Shown here piece after piece: positions 34,468 through 45,388 of a DNA stretch of 64,000 nucleotides; the stretch's first letter is position 1; each line of letters opens with the position of its first letter. A model generated the notes under the pieces. It saw nothing but the letters and a program-made list of their open reading frames with translations. It was not told the origin of the DNA and made no database searches. The stretch spans positions 124,001 through 188,000 of the forward strand of contig JALRMH010000022.1 of NCBI GenBank assembly GCA_026119935.1. The letters run 5' to 3'. This DNA is from Endothia cerciana. Its lineage: Eukaryota; Ascomycota; Sordariomycetes; Diaporthales; Cryphonectriaceae. Position numbers and translations under genes: made by a program.

Positions 34468-35313
34468 ACAATGTCAATCACCCATGTTCGCAATTCTCCA
34501 GCATCAAATGGCTGTTGAGACGGACATGTTCACCTTGAAGCGAAGCAGCAAACACGAGGTATAAATGCAAAGCTGAAGTGGTTTGAGTACCGCGTGGCAA
34601 GCCTCTGGTGTGGGAATATAGCGATGTCGAATCGATAGGCATCTTCAGACTTGGATGATCTCGTCTACACATAGCCTGGATCGAGGAGACAGCAGCGAGG
34701 TCGTGCCGCACTAGGTATAGCATCTGCATCTACAACAGTCGTGCCACGGGCTGTTTATTATACATTCGAAGGGGCCAGCTTCAGCCCCAAGGACACAGCC
34801 ATCTCCGACTCATCTTCTCCAAGGACTCGTCACGACGGTCTTACCATACCCCCCAAGGGCTGGGTGTCACCGGCTATGGGATCTTATCCGGCTCGCTATG
34901 GGTCAAGTTGCGGCTGGCGGGTGCTCAAATGCGCAAGGTGGTGATCAGAACAGAAAAAGAGATAAATGGGACCTAGAGGGTGTTCAAACCGTTGCTGCAG
35001 CGGAACATCGTATGTAGCAGATCCATGTTGAAGGCGACCAGCTGGAGGAGCCGGCAGAACTTAATCGCGAATCTCAGGACATCAGTCATTTGGTCTAACG
35101 GCATCAACACACCCTGAACGTCTCTTGCAAATGCGCCAGTGCCATTGCTCGCCTCATCTATGCGTATTGAAACACCCGTCCCGGGTACCCATGCTTTATG
35201 GACCGCGCTGGACACAAACAGCCGCCCCCCCCCCCCCAAACCGTTCTATCTCACACATGTCTGTGTGCCACGGATCCTCTCTTGTACCCACTGCCATCCT
35301 ATGCCCGAATCTC
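34468..35313. other. Convergent intergenic region
   Basis: The space between the 3' ends of som1 (plus) and cox9 (minus). No gene recognised. It contains a run of 14 C near 35224. Confidence 0.55.
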
Positions 35314-35792
35314 TTAACCCTGTCGAGATGCACGCTCGTCCTCGAGAGTCTTGTAGTAGTTGTCACGAGCGTGCGTACGAGGCATGTGGAAGCCGTACCT
35401 GTACATCGATTGTTAGATATCGCCGTGTTTTCGATAGTCGCTCAGCGTCCTTGCCTAGTCCGAGATGGTCGTACCAGAAGATGTTGCCCATAGCAAACCC
35501 GAGGCCTGTGACCGTAATTAGCTTGAGTTCGTTTCCGCTCGCGATGCCATCCACGCAGACAGCGCAGCTTCCAAGCGAAGCTCCTCCGCAGGAACCGAAA
35601 GAGTTGACGTACCCAGCGCAATACCGAGATCCGTGATGAGGCCCCGACGGAGCATCTACATCCAAATCAGAACCAAGTCAGCCCATTTGCACCGCCCTAA
35701 GGTCATTCTAGCCCGTCTCCCGGGAGCCACCGCGCATCCCTCAGGCCGACCGACAAGGTGTAACGTACACCAACAATCGGTTGAACTGCCAT
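35314..35792 (-). CDS. cox9: Cytochrome c oxidase subunit 7a (fungal COX9)
   Basis: A 60-residue inner-membrane subunit of respiratory complex IV, encoded by four small exons: 35792-35769 (24 nt), 35655-35613 (43 nt), 35505-35475 (31 nt) and 35398-35314 (85 nt). All splice sites are GT-AG with GTACGT-type donors, and the summed length is a multiple of three. The product starts MAVQPIVG-MLRRGLITDLGIAL. It then has one hydrophobic membrane segment (GIALGLGFAMGNIFWY) and ends GFHMPRTHARDNYYKTLEDE. This matches the fungal Cox7a/COX9 layout: matrix N-terminus with MLRRG, one helix, then a charged tail of about 60 residues in total. No single open frame shows the gene. It is recovered only by splicing. 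It is divergent from the mitochondrial uL22 gene. Confidence 0.9.
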
Positions 35793-36085
35793 GATGTCTG
35801 ATTTTGGGGTTTTCGAAAGGTCGAGAGTGGAGATTTCGTGGCCGTCGAGAGCTTCGCAGGATCGTTGTCGTCAAGAAAATGACCTGATGTTTCCTTTCGG
35901 AGGAGCTTGGCCGGCCTGGGGGAAAGAGCGAATCACGTGGAGCGGAAAGATAGATTATGTCAGCAACCTTGCCGGCCCAAGTGCGGCTAAGTCAGAGAAG
36001 CTCCAGCCAGACTTTTTGATGGCTTCATTGACTGACACCCAGCTTTGGCTTTGCAAAGCTCACAAATGTCGGGTCTACGCTCAAT
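35793..36085. promoter_or_regulatory. Shared divergent promoter of cox9 and the uL22m gene
   Basis: 293 bp separate the start codons of two genes for mitochondrial proteins transcribed outward. Both promoters must lie here or in the leader exons. I could not pick out a specific activator site. Confidence 0.6.
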
Positions 36086-37322
36086 ATGAGCCTACATCTT
36101 CCATCACGGAGGGTTCTCGGAACCGGTATTAATTTCTCTAGCTCCACACATTATCTAGGACTCAATTGATTGACCATGACCAGCTCCGACGATCTTCAAA
36201 ACCCTCCGCCCAAACGTCCTCGCGCCCACCGCCGCCTCGTCCATCCCGTCCAATCTCTTGCTCATCCCCTCCCAGGCCCGCCATGCCACCAATAGACACA
36301 ACAAGCGCATAACCCACGCCGCCCGCGGCCTCATCAACCGGCAAAAGCCTTCAGACCTGCACAAATCCACGCTGGGCGACCTGACGAAGTCCGAAGACCG
36401 CCAAGAGGTTGAGCAGAAACTGCGCGGGCGCATGACTCAGACGCGCCTCGAGTCGCAATCCATCTTCGATGAGGATCTTAAGAACATCCCTGCCGATGGC
36501 CAAGAAGACAGCGTGTACGGCGTAGGGGGGGAGGAGCTGGAACCCACAGAGCCTAGGAGCCACCAGTCCGCTATGGGCGCGTCGCTGCTGGCCGATCATG
36601 TGCGGCACGCTGTGGACCCAGACCCCCGGAGTAGGCGCAGATGGGAGCGGAAGATGGTGATCAGACGCGTCACCCGTGTGCTGGATGTGAGGGGGAAGGA
36701 GACACGCGAGGAGAGGCTGAAGAGGACGGAGCGGGAGGTGCTGTCTAAGAGTCCTTGGTTGGCAACCAGCTACAAGAAGCTGATGCACCTCGCTAGGCAG
36801 ATTAGCGGGAAGACGCTTGAGGAGGCGAGGACGCAGATGAAGTTCTCCAAGAAGAAGTTCGCCAAGGAGGTGCTGTATGAGCTGGAACTGGCGAGGGATA
36901 AGGCTATCGTGGAGAGGGGGATGGGGCTCGGCAAGGTGAACGGGGAGTTTGTGCCTGGTGAGACGGAGAAGAAGACTGTGAGGGATGAGAGACACGGCAC
37001 CTGGGTTGAGATCGCTGACCCAACGAGGATGTATGTCCATGAGGCGTGGGTGAATCGCGGCCCGTGGAGAGGCAAGAGGCCGAATTACAGGGCCAGAGGC
37101 CGCACGGATATCATCAAGATGCCGCAAGCTGGTAAGTCTGGCCTCCTTTCGTTCACGATCGGCGACTGACCATCCTCTACAGCTATCACAATCCGCCTTA
37201 AGGAGGAGAAGTCCCGGCTCCGGGAGTACGAGGAGAAGAAGGCTAAGGAGTACCGGCGAGGACCCTGGATTCACCTGCCTAATAGGCCCGTCTATGCCCA
37301 ACGACCGTTCTACTCTTGGTAA
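36086..37322 (+). CDS. mrpl22: Mitochondrial large-subunit ribosomal protein uL22m
   Basis: Exons 36086-36125, 36184-37131 and 37183-37322 give 375 residues. The first exon encodes only MSLHLPSRRVLGT and the splice supplies the rest of the presequence (PTIFKTLRPNVLAP), an Arg-rich mitochondrial targeting start. Both introns (58 and 51 bp) are GT-AG with matching phases. The uL22 fold covers about residues 195-330, with LATSYKKLMHLARQISGKTL, FSKKKFAKEVLYELELARDKA and, after the last intron, ITIRLKEEKSRLREYEEKK. It should sit near the polypeptide exit tunnel of the mitoribosome. The C-terminus (RGPWIHLPNRPVYAQRPFYSW) is typical of fungal members. It is divergent from cox9. Confidence 0.9.
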
Positions 37323-37630
37323 GAGCCGGTTCAGATGTCGGACAAGAGCCTTGATCTTAGGAGTCTCAGTCGCGGGGCACTCCGGTGTCAGCCAGATGCG
37401 TGAGGTCATTATACGATTTTGCGCTACTTCGTGTACAAATACCACATGAGCCCCATGGTGCAAATCTCCCATGTTTCGAAACACTACAATCTGTTGGTAG
37501 TACCGTGTACTGAGCACATTTTCCCTCTGGTCGCATCTCCAGATGGCGTCTAATGTCCTTTGTCCCTCACGGTCGACGGTCATTGCTATAGCTACAGATC
37601 ATCACTACAGTACTTTATAGTAAAGATATC
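37323..37630. other. Intergenic region
   Basis: 3' flank of the uL22m gene. Nothing else recognised. Confidence 0.6.
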
Positions 37631-37859
37631 ATGCACAACGGCCACCGCCAGTCACGCCCTCCCCTCCCCGCCCTCATCGACATCCCCAGCCTCCGCAACT
37701 TTAGGGATGCAGGCGGCTACTCGCTCGCCATGGACGTCTGTAAGTTCGTCCGTCGGGGCGTCCTCTTCAGCGCCTTCCGTACCCAATGCAGTCACCGACG
37801 GCCAGGTCGGAGAGGGTCTTCATGTCCATATTCTCGCAGAGGGATGACTCACCCGAGGC
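37631..37859 (+). pseudogene. Fragment of a Siw14/Y_phosphatase3-like tyrosine phosphatase
   Basis: From ATG 37631 the frame reads PPLPALIDIPSLRNFRDAGG then YSLAMDVCKFVRRGVLFSAF. This is the N-terminal pattern (IPSLxNFRDxGGY ... RxGxxFRS) of fungal protein tyrosine/serine phosphatases of the Y_phosphatase3 group. The next expected segment appears in another frame (NAVTDGQVGEGLHVHILAEG) and ends at once. The catalytic HCxxGKDR loop, normally about 100 residues further on, is not found. Read as a broken remnant with a frameshift and a lost 3' part. Confidence 0.6.
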
Positions 37860-40741
37860 GCTCATGACGCGGTTTGGTGCCCTTGCTACGGAAGGGGCCG
37901 ACGGTAAGTGCAGTTGGGGTCGGGGCGTACAAGTGAAGTTGAAAGTGTGCTTCGGCTGGGCTCGGCGTGTGAGGTCGGATTTGACCTTGGGGCCGTCTCA
38001 GCTATGGGAATAAGGGCATGGCCAGGCGTCCGAGATCCAGACGACTATCGAAAGGCTCTCGCCAGAGCAAGGCCCAGGTCCGACTCAAAACACCATCGTG
38101 CTCTGGGACAGGCCCTGTCCCAAGTATCAGCCTGTCACCAATCCCGATCTTGAATGGCAAGCCGTATACCGTGCAGGGGTCGGCCAGTAGGATACTTAAC
38201 AAGGTTCCGGGTCTGTTCTGGAAATGTTTGTGAACACAGTGTATGTCGCAGATAGTTTTTCCCGTTCTACCTGTCGGCTTCATGATTCGCTATTGCTGCT
38301 GAAATGCTTCACAGTACATCGGGACCTGTTGCTGAACACAATGCAGGGAGGGTACCGCTCGCCCAATCAGCAGGATCCGGGCCGTGGATCAGCCAACTCG
38401 GCTTCTGGCTCCGTATCGTCCCGCAAGTTTTGCACAGCATTTTTGACAATCGCGCCAGCCTCGTAGAGCCACGAGGTTCCAGTATGCCATTCCCACCTCA
38501 TCCCAGGTCAGGACACTTGGAGCGTTGTTGAATCCCACGTCGTGCTATAGTGTGGAAGCGAGTTGAGGCCCCGGTATCAAGGGCAGCCTGTGCAGGAGCA
38601 AGAACCATTGAATACGTCTGGTGTCGTCTAGTATTGGCGTTTGCGCACATCAGATTCATCTCTCCTATCACCATTTTGCTAAGGGGTCTCTGGACATAAT
38701 GCATGGCATGTCCTGGAATTCTAGTGCCTCATCGTTTCCTCCATTTCACCGAAATCGACACGCCACAGTTCTTCTCGGGTTGCCATTGGATGAGTCTCGA
38801 CTTATGCCTCGTGGCTCACCCGCAGCGACTGGGGACGGCGGGATCGATTACCAACATCCGCACAGGGGCAGGTGGCTTACCGAGAGGGGTGTTGCAGTGG
38901 CGCATGAGAGCCTGCAGTGAGGTATGCAGTCAGCGGAGCCTGCCAACCACCCTCCTGTCTCGCTGTTCCCAGTTCACTGCAGAGATCATAGCCCTGTCAT
39001 AATCCTACCGCAACCCTGATCCCTGCCGGCTCTCCGAGAGAAGTGGAAGCACCAATCGTCGGAGTGCTCCTTTAGTCTAATCACAAATCAATCTCCAAGG
39101 TATCATATTTTTGCTCTCCATCATGGAATCTAGTCTCCTTCCCCAGGCATCGCATCGCAGGTGCTTATATATTCTCCCACTCGCCGAGCCAAACGGAAGT
39201 ACTTCACTTATCTGTTACTGTCTACGTTTACGTTTCAGAGATAGCAAGGCGGGGTGGATGGATGGGCAGCCATGGCTTTCGAGCTCCGGCATATTTGGGT
39301 TCGGGCTTGAGTGATTCCGTTTCGCCCCGATTCTCTTCTCTTTTCACAACCAATATGCTTACAGATCCTCCAGAATACCCATGGAGCACCCATTGGTGTC
39401 TTCTTGGTCATGCGTGCGTCGAGTTGCGTGGAGGATGGGACGTATGTCATTTACAAGCAGGGTCGCCCTTCCGCGGTACTGATGCTCCTGTCCCAACCCA
39501 CCTTTGCCATGGATGGTGGCGTCGAAATTGGCCCTCGGCTCAGTCTACGAAATACCCTACGCCCTCTTGCCATGTCACCAGCCTGAAGAGGAGCCCATTA
39601 CGCCACGCAGGCCCTCCCTGTGTTGTCACGTCGGTGCTATACACTTATATAAGTCCTACGCCCCATACGGCAGCACACTTCCGACCTGGACCACTTTCTC
39701 TATCTCTGTCTTACAGACTTTCTGGCCATTTCCTCTTGGCCGACAACATCATTACTCCTGTTCAACAACCCCGCGTCTATCGTGCGGCTCACCATAGGAT
39801 GTTTAAGAACTCCACGCTCTCATTGCTTACCCTGGCTGCTGTTGAACCTCGTGCCGTCGACTGGTAGGCCACTCAACAAGACCGAGAATAGATTCTGGAA
39901 CGGAGAAATCATAGGTGAAAGGTACTGTTTCATTCATGGTCTTACTAGAGTATCAAGTTCCCAGGCTGACTGTCTACATTGATCATTCCCTGTCATTTCT
40001 GCATCGCGCATGCTAATCGGTCTCTACAGCTGCCACTTGGTGTTAGCGCGGACCCAGGAGCATCATCAAACATTTCAGTCTGAAGATGTAGGTCAGGGTC
40101 ATCATCCTGCCGACTCATCCCCTTATGATACTATCGAGGGATACCACCGTACGGTGCAAAGACCCCCTTCACAACAACGTTTGATGATGCCATCTGTCAC
40201 AGTCACTTTTGGCCATATCGTCTTGGCCCATCTCCTTCAACTTTCACTTACAATCTCTTTACGCAAACCACGTCCTGCTCTTCGAGGTGACTACATCACA
40301 AGGTGGCCTTCACGGACTCGGAATAGTTATTGCTCCCGACAGCCTCATCAGTGGTTATCCATCGCTGACTCATCTATCATCACATTATCCTCTCCGACCA
40401 GCAACTTCGTCTTGGGCAGCATTGGACAGACCTTTGTCAGGCAACTTTTCTCTTCCTCGATACCCGTTCTTTCCGCCTTCTTTCTGACGCTGCGTCGTTG
40501 CCTTTGCCCCCCACCGGTCGGTTACTATCCCAAATTTTTTCGGTTTTTCTCTTCGCACTATTGGTGGCTTGCAAACAGCGGCTGCTTACTCTGCAACTAC
40601 TACAGGCTCGTTGTCTAGTGACGCGTCGCCTTGCAATTTCCCCGCCCTCTAAAGCAGGTTTCTGATGTTGGAGTACATACCGGTCGGGCAAAAACAATCT
40701 ATGCGATCCTCACTTCCATAGAGTCTAGGCAAGGCGCCTGT
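37860..40741. other. Gene-poor region with one weak two-exon candidate
   Basis: No confident gene. A possible small gene is 39799-39863 joined to 40030-40618 (217 residues). It starts MFKNSTLSLLTLAAV, has a phase-2 GTAGGC...CTACAG intron, and then a His/Gln-rich segment (EHHQTFQSEDVGQGHH). Its second half is hydrophobic and unremarkable. It shares only intron phase and His/Gln richness with the repeat genes at 42.25 and 47.54 kb, so I leave it unnamed. Confidence 0.3.
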
Positions 40742-40773
40742 TTGCCTTGTTGCCTTGTTGCCTTGTTGCCTTG
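40742..40773. repeat. Four perfect tandem copies of TTGCCTTG
   Basis: An octamer microsatellite with units at 40742, 40750, 40758 and 40766, in a non-coding gap. Confidence 0.95.
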
Positions 40774-42252
40774 TATAAGCATCAGGCTTCGTCTTCTTAT
40801 GGTTGAAGACCGGGGCTGCGTGAAAAATCAAAAGAGGAAGTACTTTTTGTCATAACACACAGTGCTTTGGCCTCTATCGCACGGCGATGGAATATCGCTG
40901 TAGCAGGACTGCGCTTCCAACCACTCAGCTTTTGGTCTGATTTTGAAAAGTGAGGAAGGCTTCATGGCCAAGATGATCCTCATAACGGCAGACAAGCGGT
41001 CGCTTGCTATAACCGTTCAAGGCCAGAACCAAGAAGCACAGTCAGGAACATTAATTATGTCTCCTCTTATGTTGGCCAGGCTTTGCAGGCTGGCTGTAAG
41101 GGTCGATTCCTGACTTTTATATTCAGGTCGTTACTCGCGACCCGAATGATCACGGCCGTCCGGCTCGACCGCGGTGGACAGGCTCCTTGACTAGATGAGT
41201 TTGTCACAGAAATGACGTTTTTTGGGAACCCCTCCTTCCTGCTCTGTCTTGACTTTGATCCCGTGGGGACAAATTCGGTTTTTCTTATGGCTGGCAGCAT
41301 TGGGTTCCTTTGACATGCTCATATACCGTCAGCATTCAAAGCTTCAAAGTCCAAGTACGAGCGGATCAATGCTATATCTTAGTGGTCTTCGCCTCCGACA
41401 TGGGCTCAACAAATGGCAACACGAAGGCTACATCGCATCCGTAGTTCTGGTGCCCTTTGAACAAACCCCCAACCTCCGTCCCACTTATGAGATCTTTCAG
41501 CGACGAGGTCTATAGATATTGCAACGCAGAGAAACAGACCACAGCCAGCCTTGACGATCCTATTTAGGCAACATAGCCGCAATTCGAGATCGATGTCGCC
41601 GTTCGACTACGCCGGCGGACGCGCTACAGCAATCAACCAATGGGCATCGTTGGCTGACAAGCTGTTCCTGATGTACCACAAGGGGTCTGGGCACATTGTA
41701 CATATAACGCGACTTGGACTCATGACTGTTCCCCATAACACATGTGAGGGCCTTCGGAATGTCAGGACCGCGCGGAAGTAGGGGCGGCTGTCAAACTTTT
41801 GGTGGATTAACTCCGGGTACTGTGGCGGTTTCTATTGATGCCGCCTTGCGATCCATGGATCGCAGTGTTCAAGCTCGTGCTTGAGTTTTTGTTTCAATAT
41901 GGCATAAAATACATTATAGGTATGCGAATATTATTCATAGAAGGCCTACAACTGCCCTCGCGGATGAGATGTCTGAGAAGACCTCGTCACAGAAACCCCA
42001 TTCCAAGTCGTTCATGAATTCTACCACTATCTGTTGCTGTGCGTCAGCGGTGTGCTCAAGCGTGGAAATATTCTCGCTATTTGCCTATCTAGGTATCAGG
42101 CGACTCCGTCGTGACATTGCCAGCGTCGGCGGTGTGCAGCATCATTTGCCCTCTCATCCCCTCGTGAACGCTGCTACTTCTCCCTCGAAGACGTGGCCTT
42201 CCTCGCATCATCTTCAACCACCTCCACGCTACCGCGTTACGTGTCCTGCATC
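40774..42252. other. Intergenic region
   Basis: No supportable gene. An upstream exon of the repeat gene starting at 42253 could lie here, because its frame stays open for about 130 bases before the chosen ATG. Confidence 0.4.
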
Positions 42253-43126
42253 ATGGGGCTGCCCCTTCACCACCAGCCTTCATCCTCGGGTACGGGCCAT
42301 GGAGCCACCCAGATTAGCAACGGGTGCGTCTTACTTCTCGTGCTTGGTTGAAGCTCGAGAAGCCGTCACATAACTAACATCGAGCTCCCTGTCAAGCACC
42401 TCTGCTCCCGCGAGCGCCGGCTACTATGCTGTCATCCAACAAGGATTTCTCCGGCAGCAGGACCTGGATCTACTTCAGGTTGGCTCGTGGGCTGGAGGTG
42501 ACCACGACGGGGCTTATCCAGGGCAGGTACAAAGCATCAATAGGTAAACCCTACCCCGTGCCCATGCAACTTGATCGTTCGTATCCGAAGTAACAGTTTC
42601 TTTGCCCTCACAGAAGACACGACGTCTCCAACGATACCGGACTGGCTTACGATGATGCTAGGCGGCGACCGCCATACCACGCCCACCAACAATACCATCA
42701 CACGCAGCACGATCAGAACCTCAATATATCTGCAGCCGGTACCTGGGATAGTCAACACGACCTTACATTCCTCCCTGCCCAGACCGTGGCCACCAATGGG
42801 TATGTCTTTGCCGCCCTTCCTCCTTGACGTGTACGCTGGCAAATGAGTTTTGAACTAAGTTTGGTTCTTCCATCCTTTACAGGTCATATGCTGTCATGAA
42901 TCCCGCTCAAGCCCCGATCGAGGTGTACGACCACACCATGCACCAAGAGCTCTTCCACCAACGCCTGGGGTCATACTTGGATGAGCCATGGGATGAGGGA
43001 AACCGATCAGTCACCCTTCGTGATCAGAATCGGGGAGGAAGGGACTCGAGGAGAGCCCATGATGGAACACGAACTATCAGAAGGACACAGTGGCAGGGCC
43101 GTGGTAATTCACACTCAGACCTTTAG
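42253..43126 (+). CDS. Exon-per-repeat protein, copy A (unrecognised family)
   Basis: I do not recognise the family. Model: exons 42253-42323, 42397-42543, 42614-42799 and 42883-43126, 215 residues. All three introns are phase 2, and the split codon reads Gly or Arg after an N (SN-G, IN-R, TN-G). The second intron-exon block ends QSINR and the third TVATNG. Each internal exon encodes one diverged unit of 49-62 residues with a central Trp: VGSWAGGD in exon 2, AGTWDSQHD in exon 3, and QRLGSYLDEPWDEGNR in exon 4. The tail is Arg/Ser/Gly-rich. No signal peptide or membrane helix is visible. The first intron has a perfect ACTAAC branch site. The same layout and motif recur in the gene at 47536-48534, which is strong evidence that the splicing model is real. 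The 5' end may be incomplete. Confidence 0.6.
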
Positions 43127-44560
43127 CAGATCATTTCATGAAATCCTTGCCCTGGAGATGTTGGAGTAGTGTGACGAGTTTTGGGTGATACGATGTTTTA
43201 CCACGGGGTCTCAGCCTGTGAGAGTGCTGGCATGTCATTTTCTGCGACTGATGATTTTGGGCTACGATCCATCACATCGATGCCCTCCCCTCAAGTTTCC
43301 CGTTGTCACTTCCTTCATTCAATATACTCATTGTCTTCGTCACCTTTGCCACTACCAAGCCGTGTCAAACCCTTTACTAAGGGCAACTGATTAGACAGAC
43401 ATGTCATTGAGTAGGACACAGGAGTACACTTTGGAAGACCTAAACATCGGAATTTAGGCATATTATTTCCTCGTTTCGAACAAAAATCAAGACCACTGCA
43501 GCCTTTTCTGTCCCCTCCCCCCCCCCCCCCCTTCAAATACTCAGTGAAAGCAGGGCTAATGAGAGACGTGCTGCTCGGAGTCTATAATTGCATAGTGGCT
43601 GGTAGAGACATTCACTTTCAAGATTACTCAGTGTCAAAAAATCCGATTTCGGATGAAGTCTCATCACGCCTTTCTCATCTCGGCCGTAGCATTGAATTTT
43701 GAAACCAAGGACTGCTTCTGAGCTGGCACATGATGTAATGATGTCCACACCCTCCCCACCAAGCCATACTAATCTCTCAGATTACCTTTATTCCGAAGGC
43801 ATTCGGTTTGATATATCTTAAGACTACTTATGTAGACACTGGACCGTATATTTTGAACTAAAAAGGTACAACACACCCAAATAGCATTTAAGGGGTAGAT
43901 TTGAATTGCAATATTGAAAGGATTCATGGGATGCAAGTGTTGTTCCCGGGCTATTGGTCAGAGTGTAGGAGACTTTCAGCTGTCAAGTTTATCTTTGAGA
44001 GCTGAACACTGAGGACTTGGGGGCTAGCCTGTAGGTGCTCTGCACAGGCAACTCACCAGCTGACCTCTGTTCGATCACAAGCCTAATGAGTCTAACCTTT
44101 GTATAATACTTGAACCGTTCAAGGGGTAATGAATCTCTTGTTCCGTTTGAATTCCAGAAGTATGGTCTTGGCTTGCAAGAAAGAAAACAAAATTGATATT
44201 CTCTTGACAACCTCGACTTGACGACCAGTTAAGAGACCAGCTGATGCTCCAGGGCTGACGCCTGCGCTGTAGCATGCAGTGGCAAGAGCTTGCATACTCC
44301 GAAATTCACCTGGGCAGGCAGCCAAGTGTCGGGGAAAAGCGATCGCCAGTGCTTGAACACTGGCTGCACCTTATATTGTTCCCCACATCAGGTCCCAACA
44401 GATAGGAGGCAAGCAGTGGGGATGAGGCGGTGCCACTCAACCCTCCCTTAGCACCCCAAAATCGATGAGCGACTTGGCGAAATACATCTCCATCAATTTC
44501 CCAAGAAAAGGAAAAGAAGACAAAAGAACAAGAAGAAAAATAATTTTTCTGCTCAGCCAA
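43127..44560. other. Intergenic region, AT-rich
   Basis: No gene recognised. It contains a run of 16 C near 43516. An alternative upstream in-frame ATG for the PARG-like gene lies at 44465. Confidence 0.5.
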
Positions 44561-45388
44561 ATGGTCGATTTTCGGCAACGACGTGACATCTGCGAGGACA
44601 CCATCGCGCGGTCGACGGCGATCGCGCAGTCCACCCCGGGCGCGAGCCTCGAGAGCACCTTCATGCCGGCCCAGCTGCCCGCCCTCTCGCCGTCGGCCTG
44701 CCCCCGGCTCAAGCGCAACCCGGTCCGGGTCATCGACTCGGACTCCTTCGCCGCGGCACGGTCCATCCTCGCCGGCGACCCCGCCGCCAAGGTCGCCGTG
44801 CTCAACCTCGCCAGCGACATGCAGCCCGGCGGCGGATGGCGCCTGACCCTCTCCACGACGCAGGAGGAGGCGCTGTGTTACTCGTCCACGCTGTACGTCA
44901 CCCTCGGACCGGAGTGGTACCCCTGGCCGAACCTCGGCCCGAGATCCGCCGCGGGCATCTACTCGCCCGGCGTGGTCGTGTTCCGCGACACGCTGGACGA
45001 CGAGCTGGCTGAGCTGCCGGAGGACCAGCGCTTCGTCGTGTCTGTCATCACGGTCGCGGCGCCGAGGGGCCCGGCCCTGACCACTGGAAGCGATGGGCGC
45101 CCGGTGTTTGCGAGGGAGAGCGACCTGAGTGACCTGCGGGAGAAGATCAGGCTCGTGTATCGGTGTGCGGCGCACAATGGTCAGACGAGCATGGTTCTGG
45201 GCGCCATGGGGTGTGGGGCATATCGCTGTCCACCCGAGGTAGTAGCGAGGGAGATGCGGGAGATCTTGGAAGACGATGAGTTTGCAGGATGGTTTCAGAA
45301 TGTCGTGTTTGCGGTATACGCGGCGGGTCGTGTCGGGCAGCGGAATCTGGAGGTGTTCCATGGGGAGTTCACCATTCTAAGCATCTAA
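44561..45388 (+). CDS. Microbial-type poly(ADP-ribose) glycohydrolase (PARG-like) protein
   Basis: Intronless, 275 residues. The family (TIGR02452, a macrodomain-like fold) binds and hydrolyses ADP-ribose polymers or conjugates. The signature is here: VLNLASDMQPGGGW at about residues 80-93 and QEEALCYSSTLY from Gln101, where Glu102/Glu103 are the catalytic pair. Next comes YSPGVVVFRD and, near the end, the phosphate-loop region MVLGAMGCGAYRCPP. Relatives I remember have about six residues between GGGW and QEE (often LTGAxA). This one has seven (RLTLSTT), so the loop next to the active site is altered. The start ATG 44561 fits the family N-terminus (RRDICEDTIARS); ATG 44465 would add 32 residues. 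The GC-rich coding block contrasts with its AT-richer flanks. It lies between the two repeat genes on the same strand. Confidence 0.85.
   Translation: MVDFRQRRDICEDTIARSTAIAQSTPGASLESTFMPAQLPALSPSACPRLKRNPVRVIDSDSFAAARSILAGDPAAKVAVLNLASDMQPGGGWRLTLSTTQEEALCYSSTLYVTLGPEWYPWPNLGPRSAAGIYSPGVVVFRDTLDDELAELPEDQRFVVSVITVAAPRGPALTTGSDGRPVFARESDLSDLREKIRLVYRCAAHNGQTSMVLGAMGCGAYRCPPEVVAREMREILEDDEFAGWFQNVVFAVYAAGRVGQRNLEVFHGEFTILSI

Noticed and set aside
36351..37583. 410-residue minus-strand open frame opposite the uL22m gene
   Set aside because: Antisense shadow of the ribosomal protein. Low-complexity Leu/His/Pro content and no recognisable fold.
40742..40773. TTGCCTTG tandem array as a CRISPR-like or telomere-like repeat
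   Set aside because: Only four perfect head-to-tail octamers without spacers. It does not match the TTAGGG telomere unit.
44306..45361. 351-residue minus-strand frame opposite the PARG-like gene
   Set aside because: Its Arg/Gly-rich translation follows codon bias of the sense gene, while the sense strand has the complete PARG signature.
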